Source of the DNA: Candidatus Thiodiazotropha endoloripes
Lineage (GTDB): Bacteria > Pseudomonadota > Gammaproteobacteria > Chromatiales > Chromatiaceae
Length of the DNA: 64,000 nucleotides
Direction: 5' to 3'
NCBI RefSeq assembly: GCF_001708965.1
Contig: NZ_LVJW01000003.1
Location: 1,178,001-1,242,000, forward strand
Part shown: positions 43,124 through 53,581 of the stretch, piece after piece
Layout: each line of letters starts with the position of its first letter
Position numbering within the stretch: the first letter of the stretch is position 1
The notes under the pieces: generated by a model
The model's database searches: none
Seen by the model: the letters and a program-made list of their open reading frames with translations, nothing else
Told to the model about the DNA's origin: nothing
Made by a program: the position numbers and the translations under genes

Positions 43124-44827
43124 ATGAGCGAATTGGATCAGAGCGACAACACACCGACGAACTTCATTCGACAGATCATCGACCAGGATATCGAGCAGGG
43201 CAAGCACGATGGTCGGGTACACACCCGTTTTCCACCGGAGCCCAACGGTTATCTGCACATCGGTCATGCCAAGTCGATTGTGCTTAATTTCGGCATTGCC
43301 AGGGATTACGAGGGGCTTTGCAATCTGCGCTTCGATGATACCAATCCGCACAAGGAGAATATGGAGTTTGTCGAAAGCATTCAGCAGGATGTCCGCTGGC
43401 TGGGATACGACTGGCAGGAGCGTCTCTTCTATGCCTCAGACTATTTTCAACAACTCTACGATTTCGCGGTGGAGCTGATCAAAGCTGGCAAGGCCTATGT
43501 CTGTGATCTGGACGGGGAGCAGATGCGTGCCTACCGGGGAACACTGAAGGAACCAGGCCAGGAGAGTCCCTATCGCAGTCGCTCCGTGGAGGAGAACCTG
43601 GATCTGTTTGCGCGTATGAAAGCCGGTGATTTTGCTGATGGAGAGCGGGTGCTCCGGGCCAAGATCGACATGGCTTCGCCGAATATGAATATGCGGGATC
43701 CGACCCTTTACCGGATCCGCCACGGGGTGATTCATCACCAGACAGGCGAAGCCTGGTGTATCTATCCCATGTATGACTACACCCATCCGGTTTCAGATGC
43801 CCTCGAGGGGATTACCCACTCCCTTTGTACCCTGGAGTTTGAGGATCATCGTCCCCTTTATGACTGGGTCCTGGATAACATCACCATCCCATCTCATCCC
43901 CAGCAGATCGAGTTCTCACGACTCAATCTTGAATACACGGTATTGAGTAAGCGTAAGCTGACTCAGCTGGTGGACGAGGGCTTTGTGGAGGGCTGGGATG
44001 ACCCACGCATGCCGACAATCGCCGGGATGAAGCGCCGGGGGTACAGCGCGGCCTCGATCCGCGAGTTCTGTCGACGCATTGGCATCACCAAATCCGACGG
44101 TCTGGTCGAGATTGGCATGCTGGAGACCTGCATCCGTGAGGATCTGGATGCCCGAGCGCCCAGGCGTATGGCCGTGATGCATCCACTGAAACTGGTGATC
44201 GAGAACTATCCGGACGATCAGCAGGAGATGCTGGAAGCCGCCAACCATCCCAAGGATGAGTCGATGGGGGTTCGTCAGATCCCCTTCAGTCGGGAGATCA
44301 TCATCGATCAGGCCGATTTCCGTGAACAGGCGAACAAGAAGTTCAAGCGTCTGGTAACCGGCGGCGAGGTGCGATTGAGAAATGCCTATGTGATCAAATG
44401 CGAAGAGGTGGTGAAAAACAATCAGGGTGACATTGTTGAGATTCGCTGTAGCTATGACCCTGATACTCTTGGGAAAAATCCCGAAGGGCGTAAGGTTCGC
44501 GGGGTTATACACTGGGTCTCTGCCAAACATGGCGTGAAGGGTGAGGTTCGACTCTATGACCGACTCTTCAAGCAGGCGAATGCCGATAAGGTTGAAGAGG
44601 GTGGTCGCTTTACCGATAACCTGAATCCCGATTCATTGCGCACCCTGACAGAGTGCTATTTCGAGCCTGCACTGGTCGATGCAGAGGTCGAACAGGCCTA
44701 TCAGTTTGAGCGGGAAGGCTATTTCATACTCGACAGTGTTGAAGCGGGTCGCCAGCCGATGGTCTTCAATCGGGTGATCACCCTGCGGGATTCCTGGGCA
44801 AAAATTGAAAAAGGCGGCGGTAAATAA
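43124..44827 (+). CDS. glnS: glutamine-tRNA ligase
   Basis: 567 residues from ATG 43124 ([20 protein letters not shown], the standard GlnRS N-terminus); an in-frame TTG 33 nt upstream is unlikely. Class I motifs: [14 protein letters not shown] (H45) and VLSKRK (about 274-279). The beta-barrel anticodon-binding domain follows ([16 protein letters not shown] ... [19 protein letters not shown]). Its presence with a complete GluRS means the transamidation route is not needed for Gln-tRNA. Confidence 0.97.
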   Translation: MSELDQSDNTPTNFIRQIIDQDIEQGKHDGRVHTRFPPEPNGYLHIGHAKSIVLNFGIARDYEGLCNLRFDDTNPHKENMEFVESIQQDVRWLGYDWQERLFYASDYFQQLYDFAVELIKAGKAYVCDLDGEQMRAYRGTLKEPGQESPYRSRSVEENLDLFARMKAGDFADGERVLRAKIDMASPNMNMRDPTLYRIRHGVIHHQTGEAWCIYPMYDYTHPVSDALEGITHSLCTLEFEDHRPLYDWVLDNITIPSHPQQIEFSRLNLEYTVLSKRKLTQLVDEGFVEGWDDPRMPTIAGMKRRGYSAASIREFCRRIGITKSDGLVEIGMLETCIREDLDARAPRRMAVMHPLKLVIENYPDDQQEMLEAANHPKDESMGVRQIPFSREIIIDQADFREQANKKFKRLVTGGEVRLRNAYVIKCEEVVKNNQGDIVEIRCSYDPDTLGKNPEGRKVRGVIHWVSAKHGVKGEVRLYDRLFKQANADKVEEGGRFTDNLNPDSLRTLTECYFEPALVDAEVEQAYQFEREGYFILDSVEAGRQPMVFNRVITLRDSWAKIEKGGGK

Positions 44828-45006
44828 TCGCCTGACCAGATTGCTCACAGTTATGGTTTCAGGCAGGTTCTGAGCGAGATAGGGTTGGTAGAGAGATTTT
44901 GCCCCGTACTAAGGTTGATCACAGCTTGAGAAGCGGCAGAAACCCTTGTCGGTTGATTGACAGGGATTTGCATTGAAATATCCGCTGAAGATGTGAAAAA
45001 AATCAG

Positions 45007-45035
45007 TGGACAAGCGGGAGATAATCCCCTAATAT
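45007..45035 (+). promoter_or_regulatory. sigma-70 promoter of tRNA-Ala
   Basis: TGGACA (45007-45012), exactly 17 bp, TAATAT (45030-45035), then a GC-rich discriminator GCCCGGC before the tRNA at 45048. A GC-rich discriminator is typical of stringently controlled stable RNA promoters. Confidence 0.75.
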
Positions 45036-45047
45036 GCCCGGCTTTCC

Positions 45048-45123
45048 GGGGCCATAGCTCAGCTGGGAGAGCGCAACACTGGCAGTGTTGAGGTCGGCGG
45101 TTCGATCCCGCCTGGCTCCACCA
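45048..45123 (+). tRNA. tRNA-Ala(GGC)
   Basis: Acceptor arms GGGGCCA/TGGCTCC, D-arm GCTC/GAGC, anticodon stem CAACA/TGTTG with loop CTGGCAG (anticodon GGC), T-arm GGCGG-TTCGATC-CCGCC and encoded CCA. 76 nt. Confidence 0.95.
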
Positions 45124-45222
45124 AATTTGATTAAGATTGGCCCGGATTCATTCCGGGCTATCTTTTTCAGGGTTATGCTGGCCTCCCAAGGTCATCTCTC
45201 GATTGCCCGACGGGGTAGCGGT

Positions 45223-45711
45223 ATGCTCTGGATCGACATTCTGATTATCGCCATCATTGCACTCTCGGCTATCATCAGCCTAATCAGAGGTTTTGTGCAG
45301 GAGGCGTTGTCTCTCGCCACCTGGATCGCCGCATTCACAATCGCCTGGCTATTCTTTCGTCCTCTCGCCGTGGAACTGACTCCCTGGATCGATGTGCCCT
45401 CGATACGGCTTGGTGTGGCTTTTGGGCTTATTCTGATCGGTATTCTGATCCTCGGTGCGATTATCAACCACTTCATGAAGGTGCTGGTCGCCTCAACCGG
45501 GTTGAGTGGCACAGATCGGATGATCGGTATTTTTTTCGGAGTGGCCCGTGGTGCGGTCATGGTGGCAATTCTGGTCCTGTTGGCCGGTCTGACACCGTTT
45601 CCGAATGATCCATGGTGGAGTGAATCCCGCCTGATTCCCTATTTTCAGGATATGGCGCTCTGGTTGAAAGGCTTTCTGCCCAGCGACATTGCTGATAACT
45701 TCCACTATTGA
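45223..45711 (+). CDS. cvpA: colicin V production protein CvpA
   Basis: 162 residues from ATG 45223 (MLWIDILIIAIIALSAIISL); upstream in-frame codons run into the tRNA and are rejected. Four membrane helices and the family signature SLIRGFVQEALSLATWIAAF identify CvpA. The protein supports envelope integrity and, in the original host, colicin V export. As usual it precedes purF (108 bp gap). Confidence 0.93.
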   Translation: MLWIDILIIAIIALSAIISLIRGFVQEALSLATWIAAFTIAWLFFRPLAVELTPWIDVPSIRLGVAFGLILIGILILGAIINHFMKVLVASTGLSGTDRMIGIFFGVARGAVMVAILVLLAGLTPFPNDPWWSESRLIPYFQDMALWLKGFLPSDIADNFHY

Positions 45712-45819
45712 GTGACAGGGATTGGTCGAAATGAATAGTTTGGGAATTTGCGCAGGCCAAGGACTCAATAAACTGTCCCGGCCATCGCTGGCTCCCATGC
45801 AGACCCTGGAGAACTGAAT

Positions 45820-47334
45820 ATGTGCGGTATCGTGGGTATTGTCGGTAAGACACCGGTCAATCAATCCCTTTATGATGCATTATTGGTGCTACAACATAGA
45901 GGTCAGGATGCTGCAGGTATCGTGACCTGCCATAAGGGCAAGCTCTATTTGCGCAAGGCAAACGGATTGGCCCGTGATGTGTTTCATACCCGTCATATGC
46001 TGCGGCTGAAAGGCAATATGGGACTTGGGCATGCCCGATACCCCACCGCCGGATGTGCCTCCTCAGCAGAAGCTCAGCCCTTCTACGTCAATTCACCCTA
46101 TGGGATTACCCTGGCACACAACGGCAATCTCACCAATGCCAAGGAGTTGACAAGGGATCTGTTCGTCGAGGATCTGCGTCATATCAATACCTCGTCAGAT
46201 TCCGAGATCCTGCTCAACATCTTCGCTCATGAACTGCAGATGCAGAATAAACTGCGGATTGCGCCTGAAGACATTTTCAAAGCGGTTGCCGGAGTGCATC
46301 GCCGCTGTCGGGGTGGATATGCAGCGGTTGCGATGATTCCCGGTGTCGGCTTGATCGGCTTTCGCGATCCCTACGCAATACGTCCGATTGTCTATGGCAA
46401 GCGGGAAACGGATCAGGGTACGGAGTACATGATCGCTTCTGAAAGTGTTGCCCTGGATGCCTTGGGTTTCGAACGGGTACGGGATCTGGAACCGGGCGAA
46501 GCGATCTTCATCAGCAAGGGGGGGCAGTTCTACGCCCAGCAGTGCGCTGCCAATACGGTGAAATCCCCCTGCATCTTTGAGTTCGTCTACTTTGCCCGTC
46601 CCGATTCCATAATCGACAATGTGTTTGTACACAAAGCCCGTTCCAGAATGGGCAAAAAACTGGCCAAGAAAATACTCAGGGAGTGGCCGGATCACGATGT
46701 GGATGTGGTGATACCAATTCCGGATACCAGCCGAACGGCCGCATTGACCCTGGCCAATGAGTTGAAGGTGCGCTATACGGAGGGTTTCATCAAAAACCGC
46801 TATATCGGCCGTACCTTTATCATGCCTGGGCAGACTGTGCGTAAAAAGTCGGTCAGACAGAAACTTAATGCCATCGATCTGGAATTCAAAGGCAAGAATG
46901 TTCTGCTGGTGGATGATTCCGTGGTGCGTGGCACCACATCTCAACAGATTGTGCAGATGGCAAGGGACGCCGGGGCCAAAAAGGTCTATTTTGCCTCTGC
47001 CGCACCACCGGTGATCTACCCCAATGTGTATGGCATCGATATGCCCTCTGCAAGTGAACTGGTAGCACACAACCGTACCATTGAGGAGGTGGAGGGGCTC
47101 ATTGGGGCTGATCGCATGATCTATCAGGATCTACAGGATCTGATCGATGCGGTGATGAAGAAAGGCAAAACCGATATCGATCGATTTGATACGTCGGTAT
47201 TCAATGGTGACTATGTCACCGGGGATGTGAGTGACACCTATCTGGAGCAGCTGGAACTGTTGCGTAACGATGGGGCCAAATCCCAGAGTGAGATGGCGGA
47301 CAAAAGTGTCATCGATCTTCACAACGATAGCTGA
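45820..47334 (+). CDS. purF: amidophosphoribosyltransferase
   Basis: 504 residues. Begins MCGIVGIVG, so Cys2 is the glutaminase nucleophile after Met removal. The glutaminase domain covers the first ~230 residues ([22 protein letters not shown]). The phosphoribosyltransferase domain follows, with the PRPP loop [19 protein letters not shown]. It makes phosphoribosylamine from PRPP and glutamine, the first step of purine synthesis. Confidence 0.97.
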   Translation: MCGIVGIVGKTPVNQSLYDALLVLQHRGQDAAGIVTCHKGKLYLRKANGLARDVFHTRHMLRLKGNMGLGHARYPTAGCASSAEAQPFYVNSPYGITLAHNGNLTNAKELTRDLFVEDLRHINTSSDSEILLNIFAHELQMQNKLRIAPEDIFKAVAGVHRRCRGGYAAVAMIPGVGLIGFRDPYAIRPIVYGKRETDQGTEYMIASESVALDALGFERVRDLEPGEAIFISKGGQFYAQQCAANTVKSPCIFEFVYFARPDSIIDNVFVHKARSRMGKKLAKKILREWPDHDVDVVIPIPDTSRTAALTLANELKVRYTEGFIKNRYIGRTFIMPGQTVRKKSVRQKLNAIDLEFKGKNVLLVDDSVVRGTTSQQIVQMARDAGAKKVYFASAAPPVIYPNVYGIDMPSASELVAHNRTIEEVEGLIGADRMIYQDLQDLIDAVMKKGKTDIDRFDTSVFNGDYVTGDVSDTYLEQLELLRNDGAKSQSEMADKSVIDLHNDS

Positions 47335-47357
47335 GTAGTGATCAAAGTATCTGTGCC

Positions 47358-47396
47358 CCCCAGCAGGGCGTATTGGATTCGTGTGGACAGGCCCTA
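47358..47396 (-). mobile_element. solitary MITE end at the TauD stop codon
   Basis: Read on the minus strand, TAGGGCCTGTCCACAC, then GAATCCAATACGCCCTGCTG, matches the left end of the element at 23476-23743 over about 36 bp with three changes. The first three bases are the stop codon of the TauD-like gene. Confidence 0.65.
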
Positions 47397-48323
47397 GCCG
47401 GTACCCGCGTTCCGTTGCGCGCTATTACTCAACCTGGGTTCACAGCCATGGAGTCGGTCGAAATAGCGTGCCCGGTAGATCAGTCGGGGAGTCTCCCCAT
47501 CCTCGAAACCGCTTCTGGTATGTAGCACGTTATTACAGATCAATCCCTGACCCGCCATCAGTTTTCCCCTGAAGTGCCACTCCGACGGAGTGTGCAGGAT
47601 CGATTTCAGGAAACTGACCGCTTCACTCAAACAGGCATCCTCACGCCAGGCGATACTGCGACTTCGATCCGTATAACGCATGTGCAGATGACCATCGGGA
47701 TAGATGGCGAAGACAGGGCCGCTTCGGGCTGGCCTGATCTCTTCGCCATCAACCACATTGGCTGGTATCGTCATCGCCTGCGGATGCATCAATGCCCGGA
47801 TGTAGTCCGGGTTTTCATCCATGATACGAATGAACACGATCTCATGGTCCAGCAGGTCGTTCTCTCCACCCGTTGCGGCAGGATTTACACAATGCAGCAG
47901 CAGTCCGTGGATCTGGTGTTGCAGATCGTTGTAGTAGCCATCAGTGTGCCAGGCGATGGGGCGATCGGAATAAGGGATATAGCCTCTATGCAGGGCATCA
48001 GACTGCACTGTCAATGAGGTGATGGCGTCATTGTCGGCACACATATTGTGATCCAATCGCTGCAGGCCGAATCGACTCCCCAGCTGCCGAATGATCTGTT
48101 TGTCTGCATCATGACCGGAAAGCCCTGCCCAGATTGCCATGTTCGACTTGCGGCAAAGCTGCTGGATTCTGTCATGCTCCGCCTGTGTGAGGTTGCGGGG
48201 GTCACCGATCTCCACGATCAGCGCTTCCAGCGAGCTCGGGTAGTGCCTCAGTTTTGCATCCCGCCAGGCTGCATAGCTATCTGAATTATCAGGATTAAAG
48301 GGTGATAATGCTTGGCTTGGCAT
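47394..48323 (-). CDS. TauD/TfdA-family Fe(II)/2-oxoglutarate dioxygenase
   Basis: 309 residues. The facial triad is visible: IAWHTDGYYND supplies the H-x-D pair and NVLHTRSGFED the distal His; an Arg for 2-oxoglutarate follows (LIYRARYF). The family hydroxylates or cleaves small molecules such as taurine or carnitine-like compounds; substrate not evident here. It is a lone minus-strand gene. Its TAG stop is the first triplet of a MITE end (47396-47394), so the last residues (NAGTG) may be non-ancestral. Confidence 0.85.
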   Translation of the reverse strand: MPSQALSPFNPDNSDSYAAWRDAKLRHYPSSLEALIVEIGDPRNLTQAEHDRIQQLCRKSNMAIWAGLSGHDADKQIIRQLGSRFGLQRLDHNMCADNDAITSLTVQSDALHRGYIPYSDRPIAWHTDGYYNDLQHQIHGLLLHCVNPAATGGENDLLDHEIVFIRIMDENPDYIRALMHPQAMTIPANVVDGEEIRPARSGPVFAIYPDGHLHMRYTDRSRSIAWREDACLSEAVSFLKSILHTPSEWHFRGKLMAGQGLICNNVLHTRSGFEDGETPRLIYRARYFDRLHGCEPRLSNSAQRNAGTG

Positions 48324-48370
48324 GGTCTGGATTTTCGCACATTCAATGAAGTACTGATATGATACTGCGG

Positions 48371-48402
48371 TTAGCCCAGGCCTGCTAACATTAATCCCAT
48401 TG
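48371..48402 (+). mobile_element. diverged solitary MITE end
   Basis: TTAGCCCAGGCCTGCTAACA, then TTAATCCCATTGG, shows partial similarity to the TAGGGCCTGTTAACAC, CCAATCCAAT end. It lies between the divergent TauD-like and ubiT genes. Confidence 0.4.
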
Positions 48403-48434
48403 GCCTGTTTAAGGAAAAGATCAATTTTTTACTG

Positions 48435-48926
48435 ATGAGGCTCTTTGCCATGTATGCCGTATCCAGACGCCCATTGATGCCAAAAGCTTTGACACTGCCG
48501 TTGAAGATTTTGCCAGTTAAAGCCCATGGTTTGATATTGAGTGCCTTACTCAATCGGGTATTCCGCATACAGCTGGCTGAGGGCGAGCTCGATTTTCTCG
48601 AAGCAAGGGTGGTACAGATCAAGGTCAGTGATGCAGCGTTGCGTTACGCCTTGACCATGCAGAATGGCAGACTCACAGAAGCAGGAGGCCAGCCGGCCGA
48701 CTTGACGATTTCCGGTTCTGTTTACGATTACCTGTTGTTGATCGCAGGCAGGGAAGATCCCGATACACTGTTTTTTCAACGTCACCTGGTGATGGATGGG
48801 GATACCGGCTTGGGGGTTCATCTCAAGAATATGCTGGCGGCTGTTGAGCCTGAAGAGCTGCCCATACCCCGGGAATTCAGAGCGATGGTGGAGCGGGGGT
48901 TGCAGCTCTACGAGCGGGTGCTTTGA
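48435..48926 (+). CDS. ubiT: ubiquinone biosynthesis accessory factor UbiT (SCP2 domain)
   Basis: 163 residues with an SCP2 lipid-binding fold; the signature EDPDTLFFQRHLVMDGDTGLG is close to the E. coli UbiT (YhbT) segment. UbiT binds the polyprenyl intermediates in oxygen-independent ubiquinone synthesis, with UbiU and UbiV, which are encoded 7-9 kb away on the other strand. In E. coli ubiT is divergent from ubiUV; here they are separated. The start may be ATG 48435 or 48450. Confidence 0.9.
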   Translation: MRLFAMYAVSRRPLMPKALTLPLKILPVKAHGLILSALLNRVFRIQLAEGELDFLEARVVQIKVSDAALRYALTMQNGRLTEAGGQPADLTISGSVYDYLLLIAGREDPDTLFFQRHLVMDGDTGLGVHLKNMLAAVEPEELPIPREFRAMVERGLQLYERVL

Positions 48927-48935
48927 AACGACGGC

Positions 48936-48956
48936 AACCTGCCTGAAGGGCGGGTT
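48936..48956 (+). terminator. hairpin between convergent ubiT and murI
   Basis: AACCTGCC (48936-48943) pairs with GGCGGGTT (48949-48956), one G-U pair, loop TGAAG, followed by CTTAACTTT. A likely terminator for ubiT, possibly bidirectional. Confidence 0.5.
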
Positions 48957-48985
48957 CTTAACTTTCCGCGTTCGGATTACTGGCC

Positions 48986-49786
48986 CTAGTCCAGTTCAGG
49001 CAGTAATTGCACTTGGACCGGAACCTTCAGTAGGCGCTCTATCCTTTTCTGAGTCTGCTCGGGAGGGGCGCTGCACCAGTACGCTTCACGGCCGGGCTTA
49101 GCTTCCTCAGTCAACAGATCGTGTGCGGACAACTGCCGTTGGAGTTGTTTGGCAACAGCAGGTCCGGTATCGATGATGGATATGCCGGCTCCGGCTTCAT
49201 CGGCAATCATCTGTTTCACGAAAGGGTAGTGAGTGCAGCCCAGCACCAGGGTATCGACACCACGCTCAAGAATCGGTTGCAACTGTTGAGAGACAATCTG
49301 CCGTGTTGTCTGGTGATCGTGTCCATTCCGTTCAATGGCTTCTACCCAGCCATGACAGGGACAGATGATGATTTCAGATCCATCGGAATGTTGCTGAAGC
49401 AGGGCTTTAAACTTATGACTGTTAAGCGTGCCATGGGTGGCCAATACGCCAACCATGCCACTTTTACTCAGTGATATAGCCGGTTTCACACCTGGTTCCA
49501 TGCCGATAATCGGTAACCTGTACGTCTCTCGAAGATCCTTGACGGCTGCCGCTGTTGCGGTATTGCAGGCGATAACAACCGCTTTTACATTTTGTGAAAT
49601 CAAGAATTGTGTGATTACCCGGCTTCTATGAAGAATGTAATCCTTGTCTTTCTCACCATAGGGCAGGTGAGCCCGGTCTGAGACATAGACCAGATTCTCA
49701 TTCGGCAGAAGCGAGCGGACATGTTCCAGTACGGATAAACCGCCGATGCCTGAATCGAAAATCCCAATCGCTGCATCAGACGGCAT
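48986..49786 (-). CDS. murI: glutamate racemase
   Basis: 266 residues from ATG 49786 ([20 protein letters not shown]); TTG and GTG codons just upstream are less likely, since GAGG lies about 8 nt before this ATG. Catalytic cysteines C74 ([12 protein letters not shown]) and C184 ([10 protein letters not shown]) are both present. It supplies D-glutamate for peptidoglycan. Its start overlaps the end of the hybrid kinase gene by 11 nt, so it may be read through from the TonB-receptor operon. Confidence 0.96.
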   Translation of the reverse strand: MPSDAAIGIFDSGIGGLSVLEHVRSLLPNENLVYVSDRAHLPYGEKDKDYILHRSRVITQFLISQNVKAVVIACNTATAAAVKDLRETYRLPIIGMEPGVKPAISLSKSGMVGVLATHGTLNSHKFKALLQQHSDGSEIIICPCHGWVEAIERNGHDHQTTRQIVSQQLQPILERGVDTLVLGCTHYPFVKQMIADEAGAGISIIDTGPAVAKQLQRQLSAHDLLTEEAKPGREAYWCSAPPEQTQKRIERLLKVPVQVQLLPELD

Positions 49787-52517
49787 CACCAACCTCGTAT
49801 TTCATTAGCCTTTCAATCTCATGCTCCAACTGTATATAACTGGCAAGGAGTTGATCGGTATTCTCCTGTTTACAGATCTTTTCAAACTCTTTAACTCTAT
49901 AGTCGAGTGCCGGTACGCCACAAGAAGAGGTGGAACCATGGATTTTGTGGGCAAGTTCTTTGAGGTTGTTCCAGTCAGATTGATCGATGAGTTTTTTGAT
50001 GGTTAAAAGTTGCTGAGGCAGTTCCAGGCAGAGTTGCTTGAACATTTCATCGGCAAGTCTTTGGTCACCACCGGTTATTGCCAGCAGTTTATCCATATCC
50101 CTGACCGGAAGTTCACTGAACGACATAACAGACTCGGATGTTTGCTGCTGAGATACGATCATTGAGTCGCTGGAATCCTGTGAAAATATCGTATTGATCA
50201 CAGACCACATTTGGGGTTCATCAATCGGTTTCAGCAGATATCCATCCATGCCGGACTCAGCTATCTGGTTTCGAGTCGCAGGTACAGCGTCTGCGGTCAA
50301 TGCAATAATCGGGGTGTGGCTCGAATCCTGCTCATTTCGCCGAATGATCTCAGCCGCCTCAGTACCTTTCATCTTCGGCATATGAATATCCATCAATATC
50401 AAATCGTAGCGGTTGTTTTGTGTTTTCGATATGGCACTTAAACCATCATAGGCCTCTGTAACGATTGCGCCTTTGCCTCTCATTAACGTACTGATCAGTT
50501 TGAGGTTGATGTCGTTATCATCGACTACAAGAATATTATAGTTTTCCAGGCTAGGTTGAGTGGTGTCTGCACTCTGTTTAGTGAGAAAGTCCGGTTGCCG
50601 CGCTTTGGTGGCAAAAATGGTCCTCAGGCTCTCTTCAAGTTTACTGGTGCTGAATGGTTTTGATAGATAGGTGTCATTACTCAATGACTGAAACTGTTCA
50701 ATAACGGTTCTTTCCGAAGCACTGAGAAAGGTCAGTATTGGTATCTTACAGTGGGATTTCAGGCGTTGAATTTCAAATTCCGCAATACCTGAGGTGATTT
50801 CCGTATGTGAAAAGCCAAGTACAATCAGTTGAATGTCAGCTGTGCAGTCTATGGGAAACTGCCCGTCGATCACCTCTATCTGATAGGACTCCAAGGTATG
50901 TTTGAGAGCCAGATAGGAGAGTCTATGGTTGTCGATCAAAAAGGCACGTTTATGAAAGCCAAATGCTTGTTCATTGTTTAGGCTGCTGCTGGGTTTTGGC
51001 AAAGGAATTGAGACGATGAAATTAGAGCCTTTGCCAAGGCTGCTGAACAGTTCAATGTCACCATTCATCGATTGAGCCAGTTTTTTACAAATACTCAGTC
51101 CAAGGCCTGTGCCGCCATACATTCGACTGGTGGATGAGTCAGCCTGTTGAAATGATTCGAACAGCATGTTTTGTGCTTTATTGTCGATTCCTATTCCAGT
51201 ATCGGTAATGGAAAACTTCAAAATACATCGACTGTTGGTTTCAGCGTCTATCATTACGCGGATAACAACTTCACCTTGATGTGTGAATTTAATTGCATTA
51301 CTGATCAGGTTGACCAGGATTTGACGTATTCTTGGCTCGTCTCCGATCAGAATTTTCGGTACATCTGAATAGACCAACAATACCAGTTCGAGTCCTTTGT
51401 CATGAGCCGATGGTGAAAGCAGAACGGTAGGATCCTCAAAGCACTCTCTTACATTGAAGGGAGCGGTTTCCGGTTCAAGCTTGCCATATTCCAGTTTTGA
51501 GTAGTCGAGGATTTCATTGATGATGTCAAGCAGGTTAATCGCGGATTTGGATATTGTGCTGACCAGATCGCGCTGCTGTTGAGATAAGTCGGTCTTCAGC
51601 AATAGATTGGTAAAACCCAGTACGCCATTCATCGGTGTGCGGATTTCATGGCTCATGTTAGCCAGAAATTCAGATTTTGCCTTGCTCGCGGAGAGCGCGC
51701 GTTTCTTTGCCAGATCCAGTTCCACATTCTGTATTTCAATCGCTTCCATGGTCTCAGTAAGCTCTGCGGTGGCCTGGTTGATCTGTTGCTGCATGGTTTC
51801 GTGAGAATGCAGAATCCGGCTTGTCATCGCATTGAAGCCTTCCTCAAGGCTGCGGATTTCACCTTTTGATATCTCAGGTACACGTGCAGACAGGTCGCCG
51901 TCACGCATACGTGAAACGGCCTGGGTCAAACGGGCAATTGGATTAATTACCGAGCGACTGAGTGCAAGTGAGAAGAAAGCGGTAATAACCAGGCCCACTA
52001 CCAGCATGATAATGGTATTTCTTATGATGCTGGTTTTGTTTTGGTTAAGCCTGGTTTTACTTAAGGTAAGGATAACATTACCCATACTCTTGGTGGTTTC
52101 AGTGCTGTTCTCCTGCAGTTGGTCCGGGTAATCGGTGATTTCAATATTTTCAATGATATAGATTGCTGGCGCGCTGAACTGGGTTAAGTTGCTGCTCTTT
52201 TCAATCACCTTCTTGTTCATGTGGGAGAGCAGTGCACCTGAGGCGTCGAAAACCTTGATACTGTGAACATCATCCTGGAGAAATACCGGTCTCAGGCTCA
52301 TCTCAAGAATGGTTTTATCTCGGGTAAATATGCCATATACACTGATAGCCGCAGATTGATTGGCGATCGATTCACCGCGCTCGTTGAAGAGTTCGTTTAA
52401 CTGCTCCAGCTGTGTGCTGATCAGGTAGATCGTCAACATCAGCGCCAAAATAAAGGCCGGCAATAGGCCAATCATCAAAGCCTGAAATTTCAGTGATCTG
52501 AGTTTAGTCAAAATCAT
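49776..52517 (-). CDS. BarA-like hybrid sensor histidine kinase
   Basis: 913 residues: two membrane helices (about 12-33 and 165-187) around a ~130-residue periplasmic sensor, HAMP (about 187-240), HisKA with H290 ([14 protein letters not shown]), ATPase (GGTGLGLSI), a pseudo-receiver (about 525-640, no clear acceptor Asp), a true receiver (about 655-775, [13 protein letters not shown]) and a C-terminal Hpt domain ([13 protein letters not shown]). This is the BarA/GacS order, with the first receiver degenerate. The 14-nt overlap with the binding-protein gene suggests that the periplasmic protein feeds this kinase. Confidence 0.92.
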   Translation of the reverse strand: MILTKLRSLKFQALMIGLLPAFILALMLTIYLISTQLEQLNELFNERGESIANQSAAISVYGIFTRDKTILEMSLRPVFLQDDVHSIKVFDASGALLSHMNKKVIEKSSNLTQFSAPAIYIIENIEITDYPDQLQENSTETTKSMGNVILTLSKTRLNQNKTSIIRNTIIMLVVGLVITAFFSLALSRSVINPIARLTQAVSRMRDGDLSARVPEISKGEIRSLEEGFNAMTSRILHSHETMQQQINQATAELTETMEAIEIQNVELDLAKKRALSASKAKSEFLANMSHEIRTPMNGVLGFTNLLLKTDLSQQQRDLVSTISKSAINLLDIINEILDYSKLEYGKLEPETAPFNVRECFEDPTVLLSPSAHDKGLELVLLVYSDVPKILIGDEPRIRQILVNLISNAIKFTHQGEVVIRVMIDAETNSRCILKFSITDTGIGIDNKAQNMLFESFQQADSSTSRMYGGTGLGLSICKKLAQSMNGDIELFSSLGKGSNFIVSIPLPKPSSSLNNEQAFGFHKRAFLIDNHRLSYLALKHTLESYQIEVIDGQFPIDCTADIQLIVLGFSHTEITSGIAEFEIQRLKSHCKIPILTFLSASERTVIEQFQSLSNDTYLSKPFSTSKLEESLRTIFATKARQPDFLTKQSADTTQPSLENYNILVVDDNDINLKLISTLMRGKGAIVTEAYDGLSAISKTQNNRYDLILMDIHMPKMKGTEAAEIIRRNEQDSSHTPIIALTADAVPATRNQIAESGMDGYLLKPIDEPQMWSVINTIFSQDSSDSMIVSQQQTSESVMSFSELPVRDMDKLLAITGGDQRLADEMFKQLCLELPQQLLTIKKLIDQSDWNNLKELAHKIHGSTSSCGVPALDYRVKEFEKICKQENTDQLLASYIQLEHEIERLMKYEVGDAV

Positions 52518-53565
52518 GTTCTATATAATCCATCATTCGTGATTTCAGTTTTGATTCAGACTTGATAGGAAAGCCTAAGGAGCGGGCAACATCGGTGTTG
52601 AAAAGTACTGAAAAATACTTGCCCATCTGTTGTTCCTTCGGAATTGTCTGCAAACTGAACTCAGCAACGATATTATCCCTCACCTGATAAGCGAGATCCT
52701 CAGGTGATGAGTAGACTGAAGCCAACGCGCCTGCTTTGACATAAGCAGAAGAGAATCCTATCAACGGAATTCTCTGTCTGTAGGTCGAAAGCAAAATATT
52801 CGAAACCGTAGACCTGTTGTGGATTTTTGTATCAGGTGTCGCAAGAAAGATATCGATTTTTTCGAGTATACTGTTTAGTGCTGTTCCCACATACTCGCTG
52901 GATGAGACCTTTTCGGTTTGTAAATTGAGATCTAATTTCATTGCGGCATGTTGTAGTGATTCCACAGTGCCAAGGTCTTTACTGTCGACTACAACGCCAA
53001 TTTCCTTAAATCGACTGGATAATGTCTTGATTAAAGCCAGGCTATGGCTAAGAGGCTGATCAATGTAGATGAAATGTTGGTTTGAATTGGCTCCGAGACT
53101 CTCCTCTATCAAAACGTTGTTTTTGGGAATCAGAGCAGAGATGATGGTTATATTGTTAGAGCTTTTTCCTAAGGCTAATGCGGCATGTGTTCCCAGTGTC
53201 ACAATAACGCGGTAATTCCTATGAGATTGATGGTCATAGTTTGAGATGTGAACGATGTCGTAATTACTGTTCTGGCATTCGAGCTTTTGATTTCGACAAT
53301 ATTTGATCGTCGAGTTCGTGATTGTCGTGGCAACATCTAGATAGACATCCTTGTTGTCACTGAGCAATATTAAAATATTATTTCCCTCATCCTGCGGAAT
53401 TACTGGCGCAGGTATAAATGAAAATAAAAATAGTAGAGAACCAACAAGTAGAGAGTGTTGTGTTGGTATTCTCTTAAAATTGTGATTGGCAAAAATACTC
53501 AGGGCATAGCGATAGAGACCGCTGTTGCAGCTCGATTGAGAAAAAATTTTCCCTGAATTTCTCAT
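52504..53565 (-). CDS. ABC-type periplasmic binding protein (ABC_sub_bind-like)
   Basis: 353 residues. A hydrophobic segment (about 40-58, [19 protein letters not shown]) serves as signal or anchor, after a long n-region, so a later start is possible. The mature part follows the two-lobe pattern of the ABC_sub_bind (PF04392) family: [74 protein letters not shown]. No permease or ATPase follows; instead a hybrid kinase does, so it more likely acts as a ligand sensor than as a transport component. Confidence 0.8.
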   Translation of the reverse strand: MRNSGKIFSQSSCNSGLYRYALSIFANHNFKRIPTQHSLLVGSLLFLFSFIPAPVIPQDEGNNILILLSDNKDVYLDVATTITNSTIKYCRNQKLECQNSNYDIVHISNYDHQSHRNYRVIVTLGTHAALALGKSSNNITIISALIPKNNVLIEESLGANSNQHFIYIDQPLSHSLALIKTLSSRFKEIGVVVDSKDLGTVESLQHAAMKLDLNLQTEKVSSSEYVGTALNSILEKIDIFLATPDTKIHNRSTVSNILLSTYRQRIPLIGFSSAYVKAGALASVYSSPEDLAYQVRDNIVAEFSLQTIPKEQQMGKYFSVLFNTDVARSLGFPIKSESKLKSRMMDYIEHDFD

Positions 53566-53581
53566 AAAAAACTAGCTGATA

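Noticed and set aside
45085-45222. CvpA frame extended to 45085
   Set aside because: The extension overlaps the tRNA-Ala gene and reads tRNA sequence.
47358-48402. TauD-like gene as cargo between two MITE ends
   Set aside because: The two ends face outward (wrong orientation for one element) and the right-hand one is strongly diverged.
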